A stretch of DNA of 17,111 nt from positions 1-17,111 of the forward strand of contig CAJUOV010000023.1 of the NCBI GenBank assembly GCA_910588695.1, in the 5' to 3' direction. Positions within the stretch are counted from its first letter, which is position 1, and each line of letters opens with the position of its first letter. The stretch is from an uncultured Christensenellaceae bacterium. Lineage in GTDB: Bacteria > Bacillota > Clostridia > Christensenellales > Borkfalkiaceae. The notes below the pieces were generated by a model that ran no database searches, was not told where the DNA came from, and worked only from the letters and a program-made list of their open reading frames with translations. Both the position numbers and the translations under genes were made by a program. Shown here piece after piece: positions 7,738 through 14,102 of the stretch.

Positions 7738-8616
7738 CTATCCGAGATTGAGCGAACTCTCTGCGATCGCAATGCCCTCCGCAAGCCAGCCTTCTCCCGT
7801 ATCCGTAATATGTATCTCTTTGATTTTTCCGAATTCCAACTCCGCGCTCAGCCGCGCGTTTTCTTCGCCGCCGCCGTAAACCTTTGCAAAAGGAAAAGAA
7901 ACCGCCACGCGCGCGATCACGATCACTTTCCGCGCCTCTTCTCCCGCAAACGTTTCATTGCTTACGATCACGCCGCCCGCCTGCACCTGATCGCCCGCTT
8001 GTACAAGCGCAGTTCCGCGGACGACGACAAGCTCCTCGACCGTACCGCCGCAGGGAGAGAGCAACGGCTCGCTTTCCAGCGTCGCATCGTCGTCGGTCAC
8101 TTCTACCGTGACTGTAACGATCCCGCCGTTCTTTCCCACCGTACAGAAGCTCACGCGCGGCAGCGCGATAATGCGCGCGGTGACGGACGCGCAATCTTCC
8201 GGAAAAGAGGAAAATCCGCCGATCCCGAATTCGCCGAGAATGCGCATTACTTCGTCTTTGTAATACGCTCCGCTTCCCACGACTTCGATCTTCATGACAC
8301 GTCCTTCGGAAAAGAGCACGCCAACCAGAAAAAACAAAATTCCCGCGACAAGACCGAGCGAACGAAACAATTTTTTTGCAAAAGCGGAAAACCCGCGCGA
8401 ACGGACTTTTTTTATATTATAGCACGATCCGCGCAAAATTGCAAAAACTTTTTTCACATCTTTTCCGTTTACCGAAAAAACCGCCCTGTTTTTTGCGGGC
8501 ATGCGAAAAGAACAGACCTCGATCCCCTCGCGCGCGAGCTTGTCCGCCACGCGGAACGCACCCAACGCCTCCACCTCGAATTCCTGTCTGCCGAAAGGCA
8601 AATTTACGATTCGCAT
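7738..8616 (-). CDS. yqfD: Sporulation protein YqfD
   Basis: 292 residues. YqfD is a membrane protein made in the mother cell during sporulation in Bacillus and Clostridium. The N-terminal soluble part (about 1-80, including a VEALG..RVADKLAREGIEV segment) is followed by one membrane helix at about 86-103. A long extracytoplasmic region follows with POTRA-like and SpoIVFA-like character (MKIEVVGSGAYYKDEVMRIL; PCGGTVEELVVVRGTALVQ with a biotinyl/lipoyl-like GDQVQAGGVIVS). It is shorter than the approximately 400 residues of Bacillus YqfD, with the C-terminus cut back. ATG 8616 overlaps yqfC by 13 nt and has GGGTGG upstream. Paired yqfC-yqfD genes are diagnostic for endospore formers. Confidence 0.9.
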   Translation of the reverse strand: MRIVNLPFGRQEFEVEALGAFRVADKLAREGIEVCSFRMPAKNRAVFSVNGKDVKKVFAILRGSCYNIKKVRSRGFSAFAKKLFRSLGLVAGILFFLVGVLFSEGRVMKIEVVGSGAYYKDEVMRILGEFGIGGFSSFPEDCASVTARIIALPRVSFCTVGKNGGIVTVTVEVTDDDATLESEPLLSPCGGTVEELVVVRGTALVQAGDQVQAGGVIVSNETFAGEEARKVIVIARVAVSFPFAKVYGGGEENARLSAELEFGKIKEIHITDTGEGWLAEGIAIAESSLNLG

Positions 8617-8864
8617 CGTTCCACCCTCGCAATTCTGCCGCGCACCACGGCGTCGCCCAAATAATATTTTCCCAGACTGAGCCGTTCCCCTTCGACGCGC
8701 ACCGACCCCCGTCTGCCCTTGAACACGATCGCGTTTTCGGAAAATTCGAGTATTTTTTTAACGTTCTGAAAATATCCGCCTCCGCCGTCGAGAACGGTAT
8801 ACTGCACGCGGGAAGAGTCCTCCTCTCCCCCGAGTATTTTTTCGATTTCCGAAAACAATCTCAT
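8604..8864 (-). CDS. yqfC: Sporulation protein YqfC (YabP/YqfC family)
   Basis: 86 residues from ATG 8864. The family is small, expressed in the sporulating mother cell, and of unknown biochemical role. Recognisable features are the F..N..KILEFSENAIVFKGRRG beta-rich core and the V-x-G-x-x-L-S-L-G-x-Y family pattern near the end. A GTG at 8909 would extend it by 15 residues, but that extension (MRKFYFVRKSHTIKS) overlies a promoter-like sequence, and the ATG gives a length close to Bacillus YqfC (about 93 residues). Neither start has a Shine-Dalgarno sequence. It is the first gene of the minus-strand cluster. Confidence 0.87.
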   Translation of the reverse strand: MRLFSEIEKILGGEEDSSRVQYTVLDGGGGYFQNVKKILEFSENAIVFKGRRGSVRVEGERLSLGKYYLGDAVVRGRIARVERCES

Positions 8865-8871
8865 ACTTTTT

Positions 8872-8900
8872 ATTGTATGCGATTTCCGCACAAAATAAAA
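8872..8900 (-). promoter_or_regulatory. Candidate sigma-E promoter of yqfC-yqfD
   Basis: On the minus strand CATACAAT (8879-8872) matches the sigma-E -10 consensus CATACAnT. A TTTTATT element (8900-8894) lies 14 nt upstream, near the usual sigma-E spacing. The -10 is only 7 nt from ATG 8864, so the transcript would be nearly leaderless. In Bacillus subtilis yqfC and yqfD belong to the sigma-E regulon, which supports the reading. A sigma-A reading (TACAAT) has no good -35. Confidence 0.5.
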
Positions 8901-8942
8901 CTTTCGCACCCGAACACGCTTATCGGCTATCTCTTTTTACTG

Positions 8943-8974
8943 AAAAAGCCGTCCGTTACAAAACGGGCGGCTTT
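8943..8974 (-). terminator. Terminator after the small lipoprotein gene
   Basis: Inverted repeat 8945-8957 / 8962-8974 (13 bp, one C-A mismatch in the minus-strand RNA) around a 4-nt loop. On the minus strand the stem closes with a run of five T. It separates the lipoprotein gene from the yqfC cluster. Confidence 0.8.
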
Positions 8975-8993
8975 GCCGACTGTAAACGACCAA

Positions 8994-9428
8994 TTATGCT
9001 TTTGTAAAATTTAAGATAAATCTTATCGCTTTATCCATCATCGTCTCTTCTATCACCATTTTAAAACCCTCTTCCGTCTCTGCGCCCCAAATCGCGATTT
9101 CCATATTTCCTGCGTCTGGTCCGGAAATCGCACCTTTTAACGTTTCCATATATTCTCCGCCGATGTTGTATCTGTCGCCGTCTTTTTCACAAGTCAGTTT
9201 TTGTTCCTGATCCGAAACCGTCCATTTAATGCTGCCGTTGCCGACTTCGATATAAGAGCCCTTAAACAGAGTGTTATACATCGTTACAACAGAAGACATA
9301 TTCGAATCCCCTTCGACTTTTGCCTCTTTGTAATTATACTTTGTACCATTCCCGCCGCACGCGAATAACGCAAGGCACATGAACGCCGCCGTCAGCATAA
9401 CGCCAAAATACTTGATTAGTTTTTTCAT
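8994..9428 (-). CDS. Small lipoprotein of unknown function
   Basis: 144 residues from ATG 9428, which has AAGGAG 8 nt upstream; the longer frame to 9545 runs back through the promoter and is not used. The N-terminus (MKKLIKYFGV, hydrophobic run, lipobox L-F-A-C with Cys24, then GGNG) marks a lipid-anchored surface protein. The mature part (about 120 residues) alternates beta-strand-like segments (SYIEVGNGSIKWTVSDQEQK; DRYNIGGEYMETLKG) and resembles the small lipoproteins with a lipocalin-like beta architecture common in Clostridia, but I do not recognise a family. The promoter spacer contains a G9 tract, so expression may switch between cells. Confidence 0.82.
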   Translation of the reverse strand: MKKLIKYFGVMLTAAFMCLALFACGGNGTKYNYKEAKVEGDSNMSSVVTMYNTLFKGSYIEVGNGSIKWTVSDQEQKLTCEKDGDRYNIGGEYMETLKGAISGPDAGNMEIAIWGAETEEGFKMVIEETMMDKAIRFILNFTKA

Positions 9429-9513
9429 ACATTTCTCCTTGAATTTTTTCGGATTTTCGCCCGAGCGTCGTTTTATACCGTCGGCAGGTTTCCTCTCGTG
9501 CGGAATCACTTCT

Positions 9514-9545
9514 ATTCTAATAGATACCCCCCCCCTCCATGTCAA
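9514..9545 (-). promoter_or_regulatory. Promoter with a nine-G spacer tract, candidate phase-variable
   Basis: On the minus strand a perfect TTGACA (9545-9540) and TAGAAT (9519-9514) are separated by 20 bp, 3 bp longer than optimal. The spacer contains nine G in a row (plus-strand C at 9527-9535). Loss of three G would restore 17 bp. With the present length a weaker TATTAG (9522-9517) sits at 17 bp. Confidence 0.6.
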
Positions 9546-9607
9546 GTATTTTGTACGGTCTTTTTGAATATTTTAATAAAAACCGGAAATCGCGTTGCCA
9601 ATATAAC

Positions 9608-9639
9608 AAGAGAACCCGTCCGAACGGACGGGTTCTCTT
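9608..9639 (-). terminator. Terminator-like palindrome after gap
   Basis: Perfect 15-bp inverted repeat 9608-9622 / 9625-9639 with a 2-nt centre, 12 bp past the gap stop. The T tract after it on the minus strand is weak (TTGTTATATT), so termination may be incomplete or the hairpin may mainly protect the mRNA end. Confidence 0.75.
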
Positions 9640-9651
9640 ATTGTGTTTTAA

Positions 9652-10674
9652 TTAAAGCTCCGCAAAATATTTGATCGTTCTTACCATCTGAGACGTGTAA
9701 GAATTTTCGTTGTCGTACCAAGCGACGACCTGAACCTGATAGGTGTCGTCGTCGATCTTCGTAACCATCGTCTGCGTCGCGTCAAAGAGCGAACCGTAGG
9801 TGATTCCGATGATGTCGCTCGATACAAGCTGCTCTTCGGTGTAACCGAAAGAAGCGGAAGCCGCCGCTTTCATCGCCGCGTTGATACTCTCTTTCGTTAC
9901 GTCCTTGCCCTTGACGACCGCCACGAGAAGAGTCGTGGAACCGGTGGGAACGGGAACGCGCTGCGCGGAACCGATGAGTTTACCGTTGAGCGCGGGAATT
10001 ACAAGCCCGATCGCTTTTGCAGCGCCCGTAGAGTTGGGAACGATGTTGACTGCGGCTGCACGCGCACGGCGGAGATCCCCCTTGCGGTGAGGTCCGTCAA
10101 GCACCATCTGATCGCCGGTGAACGCGTGAACGGTGGTCATGATACCCGAAACGACGGGATAAGCGTTGTTGAGCGCGTTCGCCATGGGAGCGAGGCAGTT
10201 CGTGGTGCAGGAAGCTGCGGAAATCACTTTATCCTCTTTCGTGAGCGTTTTTTCGTTAACGCCGAACACAATCGTAGGCAAGTCTTTGCCCGCGGGTGCG
10301 GAAATAACGACTTTCTTCGCGCCGGCTTTGATGTGCGCTTCGCTCTTTTCTTTGGAGCAATAGAACCCCGTGCATTCCAGAACGACGTCTACGCCGAGGT
10401 CGCCCCAAGGAAGGTTTGCGGCATCTTTTTCTTCATAAATTTTAATGGTCTCGCCGTCAACCGTAAGCGTTCTCTTTTCGTCGTCGGCGGACACCTTGTC
10501 CGCAAGCGCGTATCTGCCCTGAGCAGAGTCGTATTTGAGAAGGTGCGCAAGCATCGAGGGCGAAGTGAGATCGTTGATCGCAACGATATCGTAACCGTCC
10601 GCCTTAAACATCTGTCTGAACGCAAGACGACCGATACGACCGAATCCGTTGATTGCAACTTTTACGTTTGCCAT
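9652..10674 (-). CDS. gap: Glyceraldehyde-3-phosphate dehydrogenase, type I
   Basis: 340 residues. The enzyme oxidises glyceraldehyde 3-phosphate with NAD and phosphate to 1,3-bisphosphoglycerate in cytosolic glycolysis. The Rossmann motif NGFGRIGR is at residues 9-16, and N-D at 34-35 suggests NAD preference. The active-site SAASCTTNCLAP has the catalytic Cys156, with its partner His183 in TVHAFTGDQ. The C-terminal WYDNENSYTSQM is also intact. ATG 10674 is chosen over longer frames because GGAGG lies 10 nt upstream and family members begin here (MANVKVAINGFGRIGR). A strong promoter precedes it, and the gene is divergent from fba. Confidence 0.98.
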   Translation of the reverse strand: MANVKVAINGFGRIGRLAFRQMFKADGYDIVAINDLTSPSMLAHLLKYDSAQGRYALADKVSADDEKRTLTVDGETIKIYEEKDAANLPWGDLGVDVVLECTGFYCSKEKSEAHIKAGAKKVVISAPAGKDLPTIVFGVNEKTLTKEDKVISAASCTTNCLAPMANALNNAYPVVSGIMTTVHAFTGDQMVLDGPHRKGDLRRARAAAVNIVPNSTGAAKAIGLVIPALNGKLIGSAQRVPVPTGSTTLLVAVVKGKDVTKESINAAMKAAASASFGYTEEQLVSSDIIGITYGSLFDATQTMVTKIDDDTYQVQVVAWYDNENSYTSQMVRTIKYFAEL

Positions 10675-10735
10675 GTGAAAAAATCCTCCGATAAAAACTT
10701 TTATTTTGGCTCGTTTGAACCTTTTACCGTTGGAT

Positions 10736-10764
10736 ATTATATCACGCTTTGCTTCTTTCGTCAA
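10736..10764 (-). promoter_or_regulatory. Sigma-A promoter of gap
   Basis: On the minus strand TTGACG (10764-10759), 17-bp spacer, perfect TATAAT (10741-10736). This gives a leader of about 55 nt before ATG 10674. Confidence 0.88.
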
Positions 10765-10802
10765 TCCTTTTTCAAATTTTTTTCCTCTTTTTGGCAAACC
10801 CC

Positions 10803-10831
10803 TTGATTTTTTTCTAAATTCGTTTTATAAT
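10803..10831 (+). promoter_or_regulatory. Sigma-A promoter of fba
   Basis: TTGATT (10803-10808), 17-bp spacer, TATAAT (10826-10831), about 28 bp upstream of ATG 10860, with GGAGG (10848-10852) before the start. It is back to back with the gap promoter; the two -35 boxes are 38 bp apart. Confidence 0.85.
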
Positions 10832-10859
10832 AAGAAAAAAACAAATCGGAGGAACTTTT

Positions 10860-11795
10860 ATGCCCTTGGTAACAACCAAAAAGATGTTCAAAGACGCTTA
10901 CGACGGAGGTTATGCGGTCGGCGCGTTCAACGTGAACAATATGGAGATGATTCAGGCGATCGTGGAGGCGGCGAACGAATGCAAATCGCCCGTCATTTTG
11001 CAGGTCTCGGCAGGCGCCAGAAAATACGCGAATCCCGTCTATCTCAAACACCTTGTAGAAGCGGCGGCGGAGACGACGGACATTCCCATTGCAATGCACC
11101 TCGACCACGGCGCGGATTTCGAAATCTGCAAAGCGAGTATCGACGGAGGCTTCACTTCCGTCATGATCGACGCATCTTCGAAACCTTGGGAAGAAAATAT
11201 CGAAATCACGAAAAAAGTCGTTCAATACGCGCACGACCACGGCGTGGTCGTAGAAGCGGAGCTCGGGAAACTAGCGGGAATCGAAGACGATGTAAAAGTC
11301 GAAGCGCACGACGCGCAATTCACCTCCCCCGACGAAGTGGAAGAATTCACATCGAAAACGGGAATCGACTCCCTTGCGATCGCGATCGGAACAAGTCATG
11401 GCGCATATAAATTCAAACCGGGACAGGATCCCAAATTGAGAATCGACATTCTCGAAGAGATCGGCAAACGCCTTCCCGGATTCCCGATTGTATTACACGG
11501 CGCGTCGAGCGTTCCGCAGGAGCAGGTCGCGATCATCAATCAATTCGGCGGATCCATGCCCAATGCGATCGGAATTCCCGAATCGGAACTCCGCAAGGCG
11601 GCGAAACTCGCGGTTTGCAAAATCAATATCGACTCCGATCTGAGAGTGGCTTTCACTGCGGCAATCAGAAAACATTTTACGGAAAGCCCCGATCATTTCG
11701 ATCCCCGTCAGTACCTCGGCGACGCGCGCGCGAACATGAAAGAGATGGTCAAACACAAAATCGTCAACGTACTCGGCTCTGCGAATAAAGCGTAA
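10860..11795 (+). CDS. fba: Class II fructose-bisphosphate aldolase
   Basis: 311 residues, typical length. The zinc enzyme splits fructose 1,6-bisphosphate into dihydroxyacetone phosphate and glyceraldehyde 3-phosphate, the substrate of the divergent neighbour gap. Catalytic and metal residues are visible: MHLDHG with Asp82 and the zinc ligand His83, VEAELG (Glu134), GTSHGAYKF with His180, and VLHGASS with His213. The N-terminus (MPLVTTKKMFKDAYDGGYAVGAFNV) is that of FbaA-type class IIA/B enzymes. The gene has its own promoter, a strong GGAGG site and a strong terminator, so it is a single-gene unit. Confidence 0.97.
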   Translation: MPLVTTKKMFKDAYDGGYAVGAFNVNNMEMIQAIVEAANECKSPVILQVSAGARKYANPVYLKHLVEAAAETTDIPIAMHLDHGADFEICKASIDGGFTSVMIDASSKPWEENIEITKKVVQYAHDHGVVVEAELGKLAGIEDDVKVEAHDAQFTSPDEVEEFTSKTGIDSLAIAIGTSHGAYKFKPGQDPKLRIDILEEIGKRLPGFPIVLHGASSVPQEQVAIINQFGGSMPNAIGIPESELRKAAKLAVCKINIDSDLRVAFTAAIRKHFTESPDHFDPRQYLGDARANMKEMVKHKIVNVLGSANKA

Positions 11796-11810
11796 GCGAG
11801 AATTAAAACG

Positions 11811-11840
11811 AACGCCGCACCGATTGGTGCGGCGTTTTTT
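11811..11840 (+). terminator. Rho-independent terminator of fba
   Basis: Perfect 11-bp stem AACGCCGCACC / GGTGCGGCGTT with a GATT loop (11811-11836), running into TTTTTT (11835-11840). It lies 15 bp past the stop. The host chromosome probably ends soon after this; 11841-11894 is A+T rich without features I recognise. Confidence 0.93.
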
Positions 11841-11894
11841 ATTTTATAACAGTAGAATATTTTCTATAAATTACCAGCTGTTAATCAATTAGCA

Positions 11895-13403
11895 TTAAGT
11901 TTGTCTCTTCCTAAGCCAAACCCCGCCGAGGCATTTTGCCTCGGCGGGGTTTGGCGCACACAACGAATTAAAGTCCGAACAATTTATTTCATCAAGGGTA
12001 ATAGTTTGCACGTCGTTTTTATAATTCAGAATGAGTTTTGCGTGGTCGTCGTAAAGGTAAATAGCGTTTACGAAGCCGTCTATTAACGCTTGCTTGCCTT
12101 CGTGCGTGGTAACGTCTAATTTTCTGAATTTGTAAATGCCGAAAGCGATTTGCTCTTGCGTGAATATCGGCGTTTTGATTTGCTCTTGAATTAAGGCGAG
12201 TTCCTGTTTCTTTTTCGTTTCTTCAAGCTCTTTCAGACGTTTCGCCGCAGATTCCGATACGAAGCCTTGTTCCGCAGCCTTTACAAGATTATCAATCCGT
12301 TTTTGCGTTTCGGCTATCTGCGCTTCGAGCTTTGGAATATAGGTATTTTCGGCAAATTGCAGTTCGTAAACGCGCTTCGTCAGTTCTTCGATAGCGTTTT
12401 CGTCTTCCAAAAACTGAATAATGCGTCTAATCACGGCGTTTTCTAATTTCTCTTTGGAAACCGGCTTTTTCTTGCAAGTCTTTCTGCGGCTGTTGGCGCA
12501 CTTGTAGTAATGGTATTTTGCCGAAGTGCAGCTCGTTCCGCTTTCACCGTTCATAATTGCCCCACAACGGCCGCAAAAAAGTTTTGTAGTTAATAAATAT
12601 CCGTCTTCGGCTCTGCGACGTGCCGGAGCTTTTTTATTTTTTGCAAGCAGCTTTTGAACCTTATCGAACAACTCTTTGTCCACGATGGCGGGCATTGCAT
12701 CGGGTATGGTTATTTCCCCGAAGCGGTATTCGCCTATGTACTTGCGGTTAGATAACATCCGCTGAACGTTATTGAAGTTAAAATCTTTGAAACGGCTGTT
12801 AGTCAGATTGCGGGCGTTCAGAATGTCTTTAATCTCTTTCATTGTCTTTCCGTCTGCGTAGAGCTGAAAGACTTCGCGCACGATGAGTGCGGCGGGCGGG
12901 TCAATCTGGTAGTGTCTGTCGCTGTCCACCGTGTAGCCGAACGTGCGCGTTCCGCCGTTGACTTTCGCTTTTAATGCGTTTTCGGTCAGCCCGCGTTTTA
13001 CCTTTTCGCCAAGTTCTATTGAATAGTATTCCGCATAGCCTTCAAGCATCGCTTCAAGCAAAATACCTTCCGCGCCTTCCGAAATGGTTTCCTTTGCCGA
13101 AAGCACTTTAACGCCGTTCTTTTTAAGAATGGTTTTATAATGCGCGCTGTCGTAACGGTTACGCGCAAAGCGATCCAGCTTCCAGACTATGACTAAATCG
13201 AATAAGCCTTTGAAGCTGTCTTTTATCATACGTTGAAATTCGGGGCGGTGGTCTGTCTTTGCGGAATAGGCGCGGTCAATATAGGAATTGACGACGTCGA
13301 TTCCGTTAAACTTAGCGTACTCCATACACTCGCGGAGCTGCCCTTCGATACTTTCTTCCCGTTGGTTGTCGCTCGAATACCGGGCATAAATAACGGCTTT
13401 CAT
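11895..13403 (-). CDS. Large serine recombinase (integrase of a mobile element)
   Basis: 502 residues from ATG 13403 (MKAVIYARYSS); the longer frame back to 13469 reads through inverted repeats and is not used. The resolvase catalytic domain (1-140) has the nucleophile at Ser10/Ser11 in YARYSSDNQ and the arginine motif LDRFARNR (76-83). The recombinase domain (about 150-260) follows. A zinc ribbon has CGRC (277-280) with Cys302 and Cys310. A coiled coil (about 330-410) precedes the C-terminal domain. Such enzymes integrate and excise elements at short att sites in one direction unless a directionality factor is present. The last 17-18 codons come from the palindromic repeat, so the natural C-terminus may have been changed by integration. 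Its position at the left edge of accessory DNA, reading toward the edge, is typical. Confidence 0.95.
   Translation of the reverse strand: MKAVIYARYSSDNQREESIEGQLRECMEYAKFNGIDVVNSYIDRAYSAKTDHRPEFQRMIKDSFKGLFDLVIVWKLDRFARNRYDSAHYKTILKKNGVKVLSAKETISEGAEGILLEAMLEGYAEYYSIELGEKVKRGLTENALKAKVNGGTRTFGYTVDSDRHYQIDPPAALIVREVFQLYADGKTMKEIKDILNARNLTNSRFKDFNFNNVQRMLSNRKYIGEYRFGEITIPDAMPAIVDKELFDKVQKLLAKNKKAPARRRAEDGYLLTTKLFCGRCGAIMNGESGTSCTSAKYHYYKCANSRRKTCKKKPVSKEKLENAVIRRIIQFLEDENAIEELTKRVYELQFAENTYIPKLEAQIAETQKRIDNLVKAAEQGFVSESAAKRLKELEETKKKQELALIQEQIKTPIFTQEQIAFGIYKFRKLDVTTHEGKQALIDGFVNAIYLYDDHAKLILNYKNDVQTITLDEINCSDFNSLCAPNPAEAKCLGGVWLRKRQT
11915..11955. repeat. GC-rich 19-bp palindromic repeat overlapping the recombinase 3' end
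   Basis: Arms 11915-11933 and 11937-11955 are perfectly complementary over 19 bp around a TTT centre. No T run follows on either strand, so it is not a standard terminator. Translated on either strand it gives almost the same peptide (NPAEAKCLGGVW on minus, NPAEAFCLGGVW on plus), as expected from a palindrome read in register. It looks like a REP-like chromosomal repeat or part of an attachment site, and supplies the last codons of the recombinase. Confidence 0.8.
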
Positions 13404-13444
13404 TTTATGCGTGTCAAACTCCTTTTTTCGGAATGGCGAGGTAC

Positions 13445-13571
13445 GCAAATGGCAAGCCATTTGCCGCACACGGTGTGCGCCTCGTTAGGGGAAACTTCCC
13501 CTAAAACCCCGTAGGGCGAACGTAACTTAGCTTGCTAAGTGTAGTGAGCTACACTTTGAATTAAATCAAAG
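13445..13571. repeat. Block of back-to-back inverted repeats upstream of the recombinase
   Basis: Six inverted repeats in about 127 bp of intergenic DNA: 13445-13464 (9-bp arms GCAAATGGC), 13466-13478 (GCACAC, 1-nt centre), 13485-13504 (TTAGGGGAA arms), 13525-13540 (ACTTAGC arms), 13537-13556 (AAGTGTAG arms) and 13554-13571 (CTTTGA arms). The fourth and fifth overlap and exclude each other, as do the fifth and sixth. It could be an attenuator in the leader of the recombinase mRNA, a transfer or replication origin, or a recombination control site; I cannot decide. Confidence 0.7.
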
Positions 13572-13574
13572 CTC

Positions 13575-13955
13575 TTACGCTTGCTTTTTCAAAGCCATTG
13601 CGCCGGCTGGGGAGTTCGGGTCTGTCGGATTGCCGGCAGCAGTTCGAGCAACGTTCAAAATTAATTCCTGCAATGCCGGATTAACTGAACGATAAATAGA
13701 TAAAAGCTCTTGTTCGGTTGCAGTTAATTCGTTTGGTGCTGCGGACTTCATCTGAACGCCGGGCGCTTCGTCCCGTCCTAATAGGTAGTCAACCGACACG
13801 CCGAAATAATCCGCAAGTTTCAAAAGCGTTTCTGGATCGGGTTTTCTATATCCGCGTTCGTAGTTTGTAATTGTGGGATTTGAACAGCCTATAATTTCCC
13901 CTAATTCCGTTGTTGTTAACCCTTTTTCTTTTCTTAATTCACGCAAACGATTCAT
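13575..13955 (-). CDS. XRE-family transcriptional regulator (Cro/CI-type HTH)
   Basis: 126 residues. Residues 1-60 form a classic HTH_3 domain (MNRLRELRKEKGLTTTELGE, IGCSNPTITNYERGYRKPDPETLLKLADYFGVSVDYLLGRD). A linker and a helical C-terminus (about 75-108, probably for dimerisation) follow, and the tail is Ala/Pro/Asn rich. Proteins like this repress the excision, replication or transfer genes of phages and integrative elements. It is divergent from the plus-strand operon at 14103 and lies upstream of the recombinase on the same strand. ATG 13955 has AGAGGT 9 nt upstream. The two divergent promoters are 18 bp apart, so one bound protein could control both. Confidence 0.92.
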   Translation of the reverse strand: MNRLRELRKEKGLTTTELGEIIGCSNPTITNYERGYRKPDPETLLKLADYFGVSVDYLLGRDEAPGVQMKSAAPNELTATEQELLSIYRSVNPALQELILNVARTAAGNPTDPNSPAGAMALKKQA

Positions 13956-13976
13956 TTTGTTATACCTCTGTGGATA

Positions 13977-14005
13977 ATTCTAACATTTTATTAGATTTTT
14001 TTCAA
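13977..14005 (-). promoter_or_regulatory. Promoter of the XRE repressor
   Basis: On the minus strand TTGAAA (14005-14000), 17-bp spacer, TAGAAT (13982-13977), about 21 bp before ATG 13955. Confidence 0.75.
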
Positions 14006-14023
14006 GAAATAGCGTTATAATAA

Positions 14024-14052
14024 TTGACTTTCTTACAAATCGAATATATAAT
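14024..14052 (+). promoter_or_regulatory. Promoter of the accessory operon, flanked by a possible operator
   Basis: TTGACT (14024-14029), 17-bp spacer, TATAAT (14047-14052), about 50 bp before ATG 14103. The inverted pair TCTTACAA (14031-14038) and TTGTAAGA (14070-14077) brackets the -10 and the probable start site. That is a reasonable place for repressor binding by the XRE protein or by the second HTH protein, but the link is inference. Confidence 0.75.
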
Positions 14053-14102
14053 GGTGGAAATCTTATGTTTTGTAAGAATATTTTATTGTGAGGATATCGA
14101 CA

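Noticed and set aside
7810..8664. 284-codon open frame on the plus strand opposite yqfD
   Set aside because: Shadow of yqfD with biased His/Arg/Phe composition and no family resemblance.
10087..10806. 239-codon open frame on the plus strand opposite gap
   Set aside because: Shadow of the gap gene; no ribosome binding site and it extends through the gap promoter.
10761..11240. 159-codon minus-strand frame opposite fba
   Set aside because: Shadow of fba; it would cross the fba promoter and has no recognisable domain.
11915..11955. Palindrome as the terminator of the recombinase gene
   Set aside because: It lies before the recombinase stop and has no T tract on either strand; the fba transcript already has a strong terminator upstream.
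13404..13469. 22-residue N-terminal extension of the recombinase (from 13469)
   Set aside because: The extension reads through an inverted repeat; family members start at the MKAVIYARYS-type motif.
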